A DNA stretch of 64,000 nt from Anderseniella sp. (lineage in GTDB: Bacteria > Pseudomonadota > Alphaproteobacteria > Rhizobiales > Aestuariivirgaceae). Made by a program: the position numbers and the translations under genes. Numbering within the stretch: the stretch's first letter is position 1; every line of letters begins with the position of its first letter. The stretch spans positions 558,001 to 622,000 of the forward strand of contig JANQOK010000008.1 of the NCBI GenBank assembly GCA_028289645.1. Direction: 5' to 3'. Positions 49,791 through 58,298 of the stretch are shown piece by piece. The notes beneath the pieces were generated by a model. That model saw only the letters and a list, made by a program, of their open reading frames with translations. It made no database searches and was not told where the DNA came from.

Positions 49791-50546
49791 TTACCGGCCC
49801 CGCAGATGGCGCTGAAAAAACGTTGTCAATCGATTGTGCTGCAGATTGTGAGCCCCAGGACTAAGCCGATGATCTTGATCAACATAATAGTAGACTTCAG
49901 GCTCGCGACCGTTCGCAATCAACCGCTGTTCCAGTCGCCGGGTGCATTCAACTGTCCAGACCGTATCCTTCTCTCCATGCGTCAACATGATAGGGCCCGG
50001 GTAACGTTCAATGGGAATTGGATCGGTAGGCAGCAGGTTTTCCGATGAACCACGCCAACGCCATGCCCTGAGTGACGGATCCCAAACGCCGCGGTCATCG
50101 GGATCAAAATTTCTGGCGACAAATGCTCCAACAATAGTATCTGAAGGGCTATGAACGGCTACGGCATCCGGCACTCCCATGCTTTGAGCCTCTGCCATTA
50201 AACCAGTGACGAGCAAGGCATGCTCACCGCCCCTGGAAGCGCCAAAAAGACCGATTTTGCCAGTTGTCGCCGGATGGTTGCGAAGCCAAATCAGCGCATC
50301 TTCGGTGTCGTCCAGATCAACATCCAGGATGTCACCGGCATGCCAGCCATTGCCACCTTTGCTGTAGTTGGGAGCCAGGGTGCAGAAACCCTGGTTCGCG
50401 AGTAACAATGCCTGCCACTGCGACCAGCCAGCCCGTCCTCCGTCACTTCCGTGCAGCACAATGATACCAGGATAAGGCTCCGTGGTCTTTGGAACATAGA
50501 GCCAGGACCCACCATGTCCACGTTGAAACTCAACATCGAAAACCAT
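49791..50546 (-). CDS. Dienelactone hydrolase/BAAT-like alpha/beta hydrolase
   Basis: A 251-residue protein from the ATG at 50546. PGIIVLHGSDGGRAGWSQWQA gives the oxyanion HGS, IGLFGASRGGEHALLVTGL the nucleophile Ser in GASRG, MLTHGEKDTVWTVECTRRL the Asp, and DQDHRLSPGAHN the His. It resembles acyl-CoA thioester hydrolase/BAAT C-terminal-like serine hydrolases. Substrate unknown; no operon partner is within 150 bp on the same strand. Confidence 0.85.
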   Translation of the reverse strand: MVFDVEFQRGHGGSWLYVPKTTEPYPGIIVLHGSDGGRAGWSQWQALLLANQGFCTLAPNYSKGGNGWHAGDILDVDLDDTEDALIWLRNHPATTGKIGLFGASRGGEHALLVTGLMAEAQSMGVPDAVAVHSPSDTIVGAFVARNFDPDDRGVWDPSLRAWRWRGSSENLLPTDPIPIERYPGPIMLTHGEKDTVWTVECTRRLEQRLIANGREPEVYYYVDQDHRLSPGAHNLQHNRLTTFFQRHLRGR

Positions 50547-50708
50547 GAGTGAAACAATTACCATGGAAATTGGGACTTGTACGGATAGCAATAACAGATG
50601 TCACCAGACTAGAGAACCACAGACCGACAAACCGATCCAACGCTCATGCTACGTGTCGGCACTGGAGCGTGTGACCTTCGGGCCAGGACACGGCGCTGGT
50701 TTGAGGTA

Positions 50709-51629
50709 TCACCGCGCCAGATGGCCGATGACGTTGGTGACAATGCGGGCAGCGGTGAAGGCGGCGGTGCCGCCGGCGTCGCGCTCCGGCACGAACTCGA
50801 TCATGTCAAACGCCACCAGCCTGGCCCTCGCGGCAACACCGGCGATGAGGTCGATTGACTGGGTATAGGTGAGCCCGCCCGGTGTCGGTGCCATCACCGC
50901 CGGCATGATGGACGAATCCAGTGCATCGCAGTCGAAGGTGATCATGCAATTCGCGCCGTCCGGCACGTGCCTAAGCGCCGCGGCCACGCCTTGTTCGTGA
51001 ACCGCGCGCGCGGTGACGATCTCCGCGCCCCAGTTTCGCGCGATCTCGACCTCCTCGCGCCGGGCCGATCCCAGCCCCCTGATGCCGACCTGGATGATGC
51101 GCTCGACATGGGCCATTTCAGACGCCCGCCGCATGGTACTCGAGTAGCCCAGCGGTTCGCCGCGACGCTCGTCACGCCAGTCGATGTGGGCATCCACCTG
51201 GATGATGGTCAGGGGTCCGGCCGGGGCCAGCGCCTTGATGAACGGAATCGGCGTTGAATCATCGCCGCCCAGCATAATCGGCACGGCACCGGTTGTGACG
51301 ATCTCTGCGGTAGCCGTCTCGATCAGCGCGCGGTTGCCGCTGCCGTCCTGGCTGGAGGTCTTGAGATCGCCGGCATCAGCCAGTGTGAAACCGCCGTCGC
51401 CCAACAGCGGGCCGTCCAGATCAAAGTCCCAGTGTTCCGACCATGCGGCATCTTCTTCCATGGCAGCGCGCAAGGCATCAGCGGTGCCGGCATGGACCTC
51501 ATTGTTGATGCCCTCATAAGGCGTGCCGTGCGGGGCGCCGAACAGGACAGCATCTGCGTGGCCAGGACTGATGTCCCTGCTGGCTCCCATGAACGGAATC
51601 TTCGCTGGTTGAAAATCGCTGGTTTTCAC
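50709..51629 (-). CDS. Ureohydrolase (agmatinase-like) with altered metal motif
   Basis: A 306-residue arginase-fold protein; the GTG start at 51629 has GAGGTCAG upstream, and longer starts at 51680 or 51791 are possible. Metal motifs are GGDDSTPIP (the first ligand is Asp where classical enzymes have His in GGDHS), DAHIDWRDERRG and DCDALDSSIMPAVMAPTPGG. The second motif keeps Asp-His-Asp and the third Asp-x-Asp. The Asp variant occurs in some agmatinase-like clades, so it may act on another guanidino compound. It is downstream of a tag gene by 112 bp. Confidence 0.85.
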   Translation of the reverse strand: MKTSDFQPAKIPFMGASRDISPGHADAVLFGAPHGTPYEGINNEVHAGTADALRAAMEEDAAWSEHWDFDLDGPLLGDGGFTLADAGDLKTSSQDGSGNRALIETATAEIVTTGAVPIMLGGDDSTPIPFIKALAPAGPLTIIQVDAHIDWRDERRGEPLGYSSTMRRASEMAHVERIIQVGIRGLGSARREEVEIARNWGAEIVTARAVHEQGVAAALRHVPDGANCMITFDCDALDSSIMPAVMAPTPGGLTYTQSIDLIAGVAARARLVAFDMIEFVPERDAGGTAAFTAARIVTNVIGHLAR

Positions 51630-51741
51630 CTGTCTGACCTCGCTGCGCCCGAAAACTCTCACGAGCATCCGGGATACCATCGCCGCCAAAGTGCGGCAAG
51701 CTGGTCCAGTTAGCGCTTCCTTACCGGACCGGGCAACTGAA

Positions 51742-52332
51742 TTATTCTCTGGCTTGCTCGACCTCGGCCCGGATGGTGCACGCCTCGACATGATCGTTGA
51801 TCAGGCCCATGGCCTGCATGAAGGCGTAGACGGTGGTCGGGCCGACGAACTTCCAGCCGCGTTTCTTCAGGTCTTTCGAGATGGCAACCGACACATCGGA
51901 GGTCGACGCGGTCTGCGGGGATGCCAATTGGGACGCATCAGGCTCATAGCTCCAGAACCAGGCGGCCAGAGACCCCTCCTCGGCAACCATCTCCTGGGCG
52001 CAGCGGGCATTGTTGATGACGGCTTCGATCTTGCCGCGATGACGCACGATGCCTTCATCCATGAGCAGACGCTCGACATCGGCTTCCGTGAAGCCGGCCA
52101 CCTCGTTGAAGTCAAACCCGACGAACGCGGCACGGAAATTCTCGCGCTTGGCGAGGATGGTGCGCCAGCTCAGGCCGGACTGGAAACTCTCCAGGCACAG
52201 CTTTTCAAACAGCCGCCGGTCATCGGCCACCGGAAATCCCCATTCGCGGTCATGATAGTCAATGAACTCCGGTGCGCTGCCTGCCCAGCGGCAGCGCGAC
52301 TTGCCGTCGGGTGCTGCAAATGTCTCGCTCAT
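51742..52332 (-). CDS. tag: DNA-3-methyladenine glycosylase I
   Basis: A 196-residue protein. CRWAGSAPEFIDYHDREWGFPVADDRRLFEKLCLESFQSGLSW is the diagnostic TAG start with the zinc Cys and His; the C-terminal zinc ligands are in AMGLINDHVEACTIR. NARCAQEMVAEEGSLAAWFWSYEP and KDLKKRGWKFVGPTTVYAFMQ complete the family. It excises 3-methyladenine from DNA. It is in a unit with TetR and YciI genes (28-bp gap). Confidence 0.95.
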   Translation of the reverse strand: MSETFAAPDGKSRCRWAGSAPEFIDYHDREWGFPVADDRRLFEKLCLESFQSGLSWRTILAKRENFRAAFVGFDFNEVAGFTEADVERLLMDEGIVRHRGKIEAVINNARCAQEMVAEEGSLAAWFWSYEPDASQLASPQTASTSDVSVAISKDLKKRGWKFVGPTTVYAFMQAMGLINDHVEACTIRAEVEQARE

Positions 52333-52360
52333 GTCCGGTGTCCCCTATTCCTGTGATTTG

Positions 52361-52648
52361 TCAGGCAAGCAGAAAGTCGAGCCGGTCGTCCGTCTTTGCC
52401 GGCGTGATCTCGTATATCTCGGCCGTGGCAATGTTTTCGGCGACAAACGGATCCTCGCCCACTCTGGCCTCAAGATCCGGCAGCGATGTATTGTGCGCCA
52501 TGATGGCGCCGCCAAGCTTCGGCTGCAGACTGCCGGTCACCAGGAACACACCGTCATGGAAGCCACGGTCAATCCATGCCTTGTGGCCGTCCATGAACTC
52601 GCTTGCGCGCGCCCTGTCACCGGTAAGCTTCAGAAATACAACAAACAT
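52361..52648 (-). CDS. YciI-family protein
   Basis: A 95-residue ferredoxin-like protein: MFVVFLKLTGDRARASEFMDGHKAWIDRGF, then VFLVTGSLQPKLGGAIMAHN and RVGEDPFVAENIATAEIYEITP, matching YciI with its conserved GDxPF-like DPF segment and His. The family includes a dehalogenase-like enzyme and many unknowns. The ATG is 1 bp after the TetR stop. Confidence 0.92.
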   Translation of the reverse strand: MFVVFLKLTGDRARASEFMDGHKAWIDRGFHDGVFLVTGSLQPKLGGAIMAHNTSLPDLEARVGEDPFVAENIATAEIYEITPAKTDDRLDFLLA

Positions 52649-52649
52649 T

Positions 52650-53246
52650 TCAATCTTTCTCCTGCTCTATTGACGCCGCGGCAGCTGTGGTCGTCGCGAG
52701 CCAGTCACACATTTCGCCGACCTCCCGGCGGATAAACTTCTCATCGCCGAAGGCACTGGCCAGCGTGGCGACGCCCTGGCTGCGGGCCAGGACATGCATG
52801 GCGAACCGGTCCGCATCCTTCTCGCATCCGAGGGCACGGAACTGAGTGCTCAACCAGGTCCGAAACAGCGAGAACAACTCCGTGGCGCCCGCCTGCGACG
52901 GATGGTTCAGCTTGGCAAGCTCGGTGGTCAGCGTGCCAACCGGACATCCGAAGCGTTTGATGTCGGTACGGTTGGCAATCAGGATCTTGATGAAACTGCG
53001 AATACGGTCTGCGGGGCTTTCGCTTTCGGCCTCCCACCCGTCCAGCATTGCCTGCGTCTCGGCCATGCGCGCGCCGATCACGGCGTCCAGAATTTCATCC
53101 TTGGTCCTGAAGTGATAATAGAAGTTGCCGCGCGAGATTTGCACCGCGCCGGCAATGTCGGCAAACGAGGTGTGCTCGTAGCCCTGCCGGTAGAAGAGCT
53201 GGTTGGCCGCTGCCACAATGTGATCGCGCGTGGTCATGGCTGTCAT
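52650..53246 (-). CDS. TetR-family regulator of the yciI-tag unit
   Basis: A 198-residue protein. HTH: RDHIVAAANQLFYRQGYEHTSFADIAGAVQISRGNFYYHFRTKDEIL. The C-terminal domain starts with a conserved FGCPVGTLTTELAKL, reminiscent of TetR proteins with a reactive Cys (C104 region). GGGAG precedes the ATG at 53246. Two inverted repeats lie immediately upstream, so it likely autorepresses. Confidence 0.92.
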   Translation of the reverse strand: MTAMTTRDHIVAAANQLFYRQGYEHTSFADIAGAVQISRGNFYYHFRTKDEILDAVIGARMAETQAMLDGWEAESESPADRIRSFIKILIANRTDIKRFGCPVGTLTTELAKLNHPSQAGATELFSLFRTWLSTQFRALGCEKDADRFAMHVLARSQGVATLASAFGDEKFIRREVGEMCDWLATTTAAAASIEQEKD

Positions 53247-53263
53247 GGTCGAGACTCCCGAAA

Positions 53264-53311
53264 TTAGGACATACGTCCTATTTCAGATGATTATTAGGAC
53301 GCACGCCCTAA
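53264..53311. promoter_or_regulatory. Paired TetR operators TAGGAC-N4-GTCCTA
   Basis: TAGGACATACGTCCTA (53265-53280) has perfect 6-bp arms; TTAGGACGCACGCCCTAA (53294-53311) is the second copy with one mismatch. Their centres are 30 bp apart, about three helical turns. They occupy the promoter of the TetR-yciI-tag unit. Confidence 0.8.
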
Positions 53312-53339
53312 TGTGTCAAGTGCCGGAAATGAGGCCCGG

Positions 53340-53918
53340 TCAGGTCAGCAGCCGCAGGGAGGCAACGCTTCGTTTCAGCATGGCGACGGGGGCCTGCGAC
53401 CTGGCCATGACCCGGGTGCCGACATATTGTGTGGTCAGCATATCGGCCATCTGGCGGCGGTCGGCGACGTCGAGCCCGGCATGGGACCGCGACGCCTTAA
53501 GGGCGACTTCGAAACCTTTTTGCAGTTTGCCCAGCGTGCGGTGAACGGCATCTGCTATGTCGGTGTCTTCCGAGGCAGGGCCGGCGGCGGCCGAACAGGC
53601 CAGGCAGCCCCTGCGGTCGCCCTTCCTGACGTCGGCGATGACATTGCCGAACAGCGCCATGACCCGGTCCCAGCCGTCTGCCGGCTCAGGCCCTGACAGT
53701 AGGCCCACAGCGGGAATGACATAGTCACGCTCATAGCGCTCCAGCACCACCAGGTAGAGCGACTTCTTGTCGGTGAACGCCTTGTACAGGCTGCCCCGTG
53801 TCAGCCCCATGCCGGACAACAGGTCGGGCAGCGAAGCGCCTTCATAGCCGTGTTCCCAGAACACGTCCATGGCGCCGCCTACAGCGTCATCAACATCAAA
53901 CTCGCGCGGGCGTGCCAT
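53340..53918 (-). CDS. TetR-family regulator, second
   Basis: A 192-residue protein. HTH: DVDDAVGGAMDVFWEHGYEGASLPDLLSGMGLTRGSLYKAFTDKKSL. A CLACS pair in RRGCLACSAAAG (about 104-115) follows, as in AcrR/YxaF-like TetR proteins that sense electrophiles or quinones. It is divergent from a small membrane-protein gene. The inverted repeat TTAG-AGA-CTAA at 53954-53964 could be its operator. Confidence 0.9.
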   Translation of the reverse strand: MARPREFDVDDAVGGAMDVFWEHGYEGASLPDLLSGMGLTRGSLYKAFTDKKSLYLVVLERYERDYVIPAVGLLSGPEPADGWDRVMALFGNVIADVRKGDRRGCLACSAAAGPASEDTDIADAVHRTLGKLQKGFEVALKASRSHAGLDVADRRQMADMLTTQYVGTRVMARSQAPVAMLKRSVASLRLLT

Positions 53919-53953
53919 CAGCTCATCCTTCGCCTTTCAGTGCCACCATCTAG

Positions 53954-53964
53954 TTAGAGACTAA
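53954..53964. promoter_or_regulatory. Short inverted repeat upstream of the second TetR gene
   Basis: TTAG-AGA-CTAA, arms of 4 bp, 35 bp upstream of the TetR start. Weak on its own but in the right place for an autorepression site. Confidence 0.35.
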
Positions 53965-54083
53965 TCGGTCCACAATTCACGGATTCGTGTTTCATCGTGT
54001 TTTGTACCGATTGGTTCCAAACTATAAACCTAACGTCAGACCACCGGAGTCGACCGGTGCAAACCAACACAGGAGAGCTGATC

Positions 54084-54452
54084 ATGTTACCCCGATTCAT
54101 CACAAAGACCATTCATGCCTATCTCGACTACCCCGTTGCCGTCAGCCTTGTGGCCATGCCGTTCATCCTCGGCCTCGGCAGCGTCAATCCGCTTGCCTTC
54201 TGGTTGTCGGTGGTGACCGGCATTGCCGCGTTTGTGCTGACCGTCCTGACCGATCATCACCTGGGCGTCATCCGCGTCCTGCCCTACAAGCTGCACCTGG
54301 CTGTGGACTTCCTGGTCGGCCTGGTGTTCGTCGCCGCACCGTTCGCGCTCGGATTTGCCGGGCTGGAGGCCGCCTACTACTGGGTTCTCGGCGGCACCGT
54401 GCTGGTCGTGGTCGGCCTGCACAAGCAGGAAGGTGGCCTGCAGACCGCCTGA
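54084..54452 (+). CDS. Small multi-helix membrane protein
   Basis: A 122-residue protein from an ATG preceded by AGGAG. Four hydrophobic segments: PVAVSLVAMPFILGLG, PLAFWLSVVTGIAAFVLTVLTD, LAVDFLVGLVFVAAPFALGFAG, YYWVLGGTVLVVVGL. It resembles SPW-repeat-like small membrane proteins, but the SPW motif itself is not seen. Function unknown. A clear terminator follows; the gene is divergent from a TetR regulator that may control it. Confidence 0.78.
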   Translation: MLPRFITKTIHAYLDYPVAVSLVAMPFILGLGSVNPLAFWLSVVTGIAAFVLTVLTDHHLGVIRVLPYKLHLAVDFLVGLVFVAAPFALGFAGLEAAYYWVLGGTVLVVVGLHKQEGGLQTA

Positions 54453-54482
54453 GACCACACCCCCAGCAGACACACCCTGCAG

Positions 54483-54512
54483 ACACCGCCGGCCCGGCTC
54501 CGGCGGTGTTTT
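54483..54512 (+). terminator. Rho-independent terminator of the small membrane-protein gene
   Basis: ACACCGCCGG (54483-54492) pairs with CCGGCGGTGT (54500-54509) across a 7-nt loop, followed by TTTTGG. It lies 30 bp after the stop. Confidence 0.8.
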
Positions 54513-54742
54513 GGTGCATATGGGCACAATACCCACCGACCCCGCCTCAAACTGACGGTCCGCTCGTGTTGGAAATTACGCGTCTGCACAAATTTCCGGC
54601 AAATCCCACCTCTCTCAAAACCTTAACGTGCTGATTTTAATAGAAAATATTCTGGCACATCGCTTGCTTATCGGTGAGTTGGGGGTAGCGACAACCATTT
54701 GTCCAGCATACCTGGGAAATGGCAACAACAGGGGTAAGCAAT

Positions 54743-56056
54743 ATGACTGCTGAAGAGGCAACCGCCCTTACGGCCAAACTGGATGCGCTGCAAAAGGCGC
54801 ACGACATGGCGGGCACGATAAACATGGAAATATTTTACTGGTGGTGTATCGCACTCATGGTGGCGATTCACGCTGGCTTTCTGGCCTACGAAATGGGTGC
54901 TTCACGCACCAAGAACGTGCTGGCATCAGGCGTGAAGAACATCCTCGCCTTCGCCTTTATCATACCGACCATGTTTCTGTTCGGCTGGTGGATTTACGGG
55001 GCGATGCCGAACGGCTTCATACCCATTGCGGCGACCGATTTCCTGCCGTGGGACGACAATATGGGTCCCAACCTGTCAGACAATGCGACCGGTATCTTCT
55101 GGGCTGCGTTCACGCTGTTCTCCGCGACCACGGCATCGATTTTTTCCGGCGCCGTGCTGGAACGCATCCGCATGTCCGGGTTTATAATGCTGGCTGTTCT
55201 GCTCGGGTCGGTGGTGTGGATCTGGGCCGCTTCCTGGGGCTGGCACCCTGATGGCTGGATGCTCAAGCAACTTGGCTATCACGACGTCGGCGCCGCCGGA
55301 GTAGTGCACACCATTGCCGGGTTCTTTGCGCTCGGCGTGCTGATCAACCTGGGCCCGCGCGTCGGCAAGTATGCGGCTGACGGCACGCCACTGCCACTGC
55401 TGCCGCACAACATGCCGCTTACCCTGGTCGGCCTGATGCTGATCATCGTCGGGTTCTTCGGCTTTCTCGGCGGCTGCATCATCTACAACAATGGCGGCCA
55501 GTGGACCAACATCTATGGTCAGCAAACGACATTGTCGGCCTTTGCCTTCAACACGCTGATGGGCTTTTCCGGCGGCATCATTGGAGCTTACTGGAAAACC
55601 CGCGATCCGTTCTGGATGATGTCGGGCGCGCTTGCCGGCATTTTCGCCGCCGCCGCCGCTCTCGATGTTCTGTATCCGCCGGTCGCCTTCATCGTCGGCA
55701 TTATCGGTGGCATCATCGTGCCGATGGCCGGCAATTGGCTTGAACGGCGCGGCGTTGATGATGCTGTCGGCGCATGGGCCGTGCACGGTGTCGGCGGCTT
55801 TTGGGGCGTGCTGGTGGCAGGCATATTTGCTTCCGGTTATCCCAATATGGGCGATGCGCCCGCGATCAGCTTCCTGGGCCAGCTTACCGGCGCTGTTGTG
55901 TGCGCCGCATTCGGTTTCAGTACCGGGTTTGCGGCATCCTACCTGCTAAAACTGGCTGGGCTGCTGAGAGTACCGGACAATGTGCAGATGGTTGGGCTCG
56001 ACAAGGTCAAAGTGCCAAGCAAATCCTACCCGGAATTCCTGTCGCCTGCGGAATGA
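54743..56056 (+). CDS. amt: Ammonium transporter, Amt family
   Basis: A 437-residue transporter with eleven hydrophobic segments. The conserved GAVLERIRM, SWGWHPDGWMLKQLGYHDVG, GAAGVVHTIAGFFALGVL (twin-His region start) and DDAVGAWAVHGVGGFWGVL (second conserved His) are visible. The ATG at 54743 has AGGGG upstream; an in-frame ATG at 54719 is possible. No glnK is adjacent, which is unusual for amtB. The protein lacks an N-terminal signal peptide and carries a short C-terminal tail. A 54-residue membrane peptide follows. Confidence 0.94.
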   Translation: MTAEEATALTAKLDALQKAHDMAGTINMEIFYWWCIALMVAIHAGFLAYEMGASRTKNVLASGVKNILAFAFIIPTMFLFGWWIYGAMPNGFIPIAATDFLPWDDNMGPNLSDNATGIFWAAFTLFSATTASIFSGAVLERIRMSGFIMLAVLLGSVVWIWAASWGWHPDGWMLKQLGYHDVGAAGVVHTIAGFFALGVLINLGPRVGKYAADGTPLPLLPHNMPLTLVGLMLIIVGFFGFLGGCIIYNNGGQWTNIYGQQTTLSAFAFNTLMGFSGGIIGAYWKTRDPFWMMSGALAGIFAAAAALDVLYPPVAFIVGIIGGIIVPMAGNWLERRGVDDAVGAWAVHGVGGFWGVLVAGIFASGYPNMGDAPAISFLGQLTGAVVCAAFGFSTGFAASYLLKLAGLLRVPDNVQMVGLDKVKVPSKSYPEFLSPAE

Positions 56057-56096
56057 TGCTGGCGACAATTCACCCGACAACAAAAGGAGATCCAAA

Positions 56097-56261
56097 ATGG
56101 GCAGTCCAATAGATACATGGGAAGGTGCAACCGCTGTATTCACCGGTGCGCACAGCGGTTTTTCAATCGCTGTGTCGCTGCTGGTAATGGTGGTCTTGTG
56201 CGTGGCACCAATTGTCTATAGCGCCAGCCATGAGAAAGAGCAGTACAACAAGCACTCCTGA
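56097..56261 (+). CDS. Small membrane peptide downstream of amt
   Basis: A 54-residue protein, MGSPIDTWEGATAVFTGAHS followed by one helix (FSIAVSLLVMVVLCVAPIVYSA) and a charged tail SHEKEQYNKHS. A strong AAAGGAG lies 6-8 bp before the ATG and a terminator follows, so it is a real translated gene. It is 40 bp after amt and in the same transcript. It may be a small regulatory subunit of the transporter; I cannot name a family. Confidence 0.78.
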   Translation: MGSPIDTWEGATAVFTGAHSGFSIAVSLLVMVVLCVAPIVYSASHEKEQYNKHS

Positions 56262-56290
56262 ACGCCCTGACATGGCGTGACAGCAACACC

Positions 56291-56320
56291 ACCCGGGCCA
56301 TCAGATCGGCCCGGGTTTTT
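56291..56320 (+). terminator. Rho-independent terminator of the amt unit
   Basis: ACCCGGGCC (56291-56299) pairs with GGCCCGGGT (56308-56316), loop of 8 nt, then a T run to 56320. Confidence 0.87.
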
Positions 56321-56379
56321 CATGACTGCAGCATCGCCGGGGATGTGGCACACAACCGGCTCGGGCCACGCCATCCTGC

Positions 56380-57273
56380 TCAAGCCCGGCGTCTGGCGCT
56401 CAGAAAGTCGATGAACAGGCGCAACAGGTCGAGGTGCCGGTTCTGCTCCGGGTAGTACAGGAAGAACGGCGGATGCTCGAGGGCGAAAGCATCCAGCACT
56501 GTCTCCAGTTTGCCGGCGACCAGGTCCGGCTCGATAACCGCGCGCAGCGACCAGCCGATGCCAAGCCCTTTGCGAGCCGCCTGCACGACCGAGCGAAAAC
56601 TGTCGAACACCAGGCTGGATGCCGGGTCGACCGTGAAGGTCTGGCCGTTTTCGCGGAACTGCCAATCGGCAACCCGGTTGGCGCTGATGAACTTGTAGCG
56701 GATGCACTTGTGGGCCAGCAGGTCGCGCGGATGTTGCGGGCGGCCATGACGGTCCAGATAGGCCGGCGCGGCGGAAAGCGCCGCCATCAGTGGCGGCGTC
56801 AGCCGTGTCGCCACCATGCCGTCGGCCAACCGGTCGCCCAGCCGGATACCGGCGTGGAAACCGGCCCCGACAATATCGACCAGCGCTTCATCGAAGGACA
56901 GTTCGAGACGTATATCGGGATGTTTGGCCTGGAAGTCTGGCAATACCGGTTCGATGGCAATTCGGAAGGCACTCCACGGCAGTGTCAGGCGCAGTGTGCC
57001 GGTTGTCGCCCTGCCCGCTTCGCGTGCTTCAGCTATCGCTTCATCTATCTGGGCAAAGGCCGGTGCCGCCCGTTGCAGCAGGATGCGCCCGGCGTCAGTC
57101 AGTTCAATGGAGCGAGTGGTGCGAACCAGCAGATCGACTCCCAGATCGCGCTCCAGTGCCTTCAGCCGGTAACTCACCGCAGGCGCCCCCATACCCAGAG
57201 ACCTGGCAGCCGAGCGCAGAGACCCGCAACTGACGATGGCCAGGAATATCTCGATTCCTGAGAGTGGCTTCAT
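56380..57273 (-). CDS. LysR-family regulator, divergent from the EamA exporter
   Basis: A 297-residue protein. HTH: IEIFLAIVSCGSLRSAARSLGMGAPAVSYRLKALERDLGVD. The effector domain has TGTLRLTLPWSAFRIAIEPVLPDF and ASSLVFDSFRSVVQAARKGLGIGWSL. The ATG at 57273 or one two codons earlier is chosen because it fits the LysR N-terminus; an upstream frame to 57318 reads non-LysR sequence. It probably controls the divergent EamA gene. Confidence 0.92.
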   Translation of the reverse strand: MKPLSGIEIFLAIVSCGSLRSAARSLGMGAPAVSYRLKALERDLGVDLLVRTTRSIELTDAGRILLQRAAPAFAQIDEAIAEAREAGRATTGTLRLTLPWSAFRIAIEPVLPDFQAKHPDIRLELSFDEALVDIVGAGFHAGIRLGDRLADGMVATRLTPPLMAALSAAPAYLDRHGRPQHPRDLLAHKCIRYKFISANRVADWQFRENGQTFTVDPASSLVFDSFRSVVQAARKGLGIGWSLRAVIEPDLVAGKLETVLDAFALEHPPFFLYYPEQNRHLDLLRLFIDFLSARRRA

Positions 57274-57377
57274 GCTCATTGTTCGAAAAATTACAACACT
57301 GCGATGCAAAAACAACATCTAATTGAACAGTTATGCCTGACCTAAGGTGGCCTCGAGGTAACAGGAGAGGACATGGC

Positions 57378-58298
57378 ATGGCTGCTTCAGTGGTGAATTC
57401 CCGTCCCGACAATCCGATTGTCGGGGCCTGTCTGATCGTTTTCGCGGTGTTCCTGATGTCCCTGCAGGACGCCATCATCAAATATGCCAGCTCCGACCTG
57501 ACACTCTGGCAGCTGTATGTGCTGCGCTCCGGACTGGCCCTGCCGATGCTGGCTGTGGTTGTCATGTTGAAACGGTCCGCGAGAACCACACTGGCGGCGG
57601 TTGCCGGGCACTGGGTGACCCTGAGATCCTGCCTGCTGGTCGCCATGTACGTTTCGCTGTACGCCGCCATCCCACTGTTGCCACTGTCCACGCTGGCGGC
57701 TGGATTTTACACAGGCCCGCTGTTCATCGCGATACTGTCGGCGGTGCTGACCGGTGAACCGGTCCGCCGCAGAGGCTGGCTTGCCGTGGCCACGGGCTTT
57801 GTCGGCGTGTTGACGATCATCAGGCCCGGCACCGGCGATTTCTCGCTGCTGGTCCTGCTGCCCGTATTGTCCGGGCTGTTCTATGCCCTGGCCGCCATCG
57901 TGACCCGCAACCGCTGCCAGCATGACACGCCGGTAGCGCTGGCGGCCTCGTTGAACCTTGTCCTGCTGGTCACCGGTGCAGCATCCAGTCTCGTGCTGCT
58001 GGTCTGGCAGCCGATCGGAGCATCTTTACCGTCGTTTCTGTCGGGCACATGGACGGCCATGTCCTTGCGCGAGTGGGCGCTTGTCGCAATGCTGGCGGTG
58101 CTGATTGTCGGCATCGGCGTCGGACTGGCCGCTGCCTATCAATCTGCCCGCCCGGTGATCATCGCCACGTTTGACTACAGCTACCTGATCTTCTCGACGA
58201 TGTTCGGTTTCATGCTGTTTTCGGAAATACCCGACCTGCCCACCATTGCCGGCATGAGCCTGATTGCCATGGCCGGCCTGATCGTGGTGCGGAGCTAA
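57378..58298 (+). CDS. EamA/DMT-family transporter
   Basis: A 306-residue membrane protein with ten hydrophobic segments arranged as two EamA repeats: VGACLIVFAVFLMSLQDAIIKYAS opens repeat 1 and LVLLPVLSGLFYALAAIVTRN repeat 2. Repeat 2 ends TFDYSYLIFSTMFGFMLFSEIP with the conserved Glu. These export small metabolites or amino acids. The ATG follows ACAGGAGAGGACATGGC. It overlaps the 3' end of the convergent GntR gene by 4 bp. Confidence 0.92.
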   Translation: MAASVVNSRPDNPIVGACLIVFAVFLMSLQDAIIKYASSDLTLWQLYVLRSGLALPMLAVVVMLKRSARTTLAAVAGHWVTLRSCLLVAMYVSLYAAIPLLPLSTLAAGFYTGPLFIAILSAVLTGEPVRRRGWLAVATGFVGVLTIIRPGTGDFSLLVLLPVLSGLFYALAAIVTRNRCQHDTPVALAASLNLVLLVTGAASSLVLLVWQPIGASLPSFLSGTWTAMSLREWALVAMLAVLIVGIGVGLAAAYQSARPVIIATFDYSYLIFSTMFGFMLFSEIPDLPTIAGMSLIAMAGLIVVRS

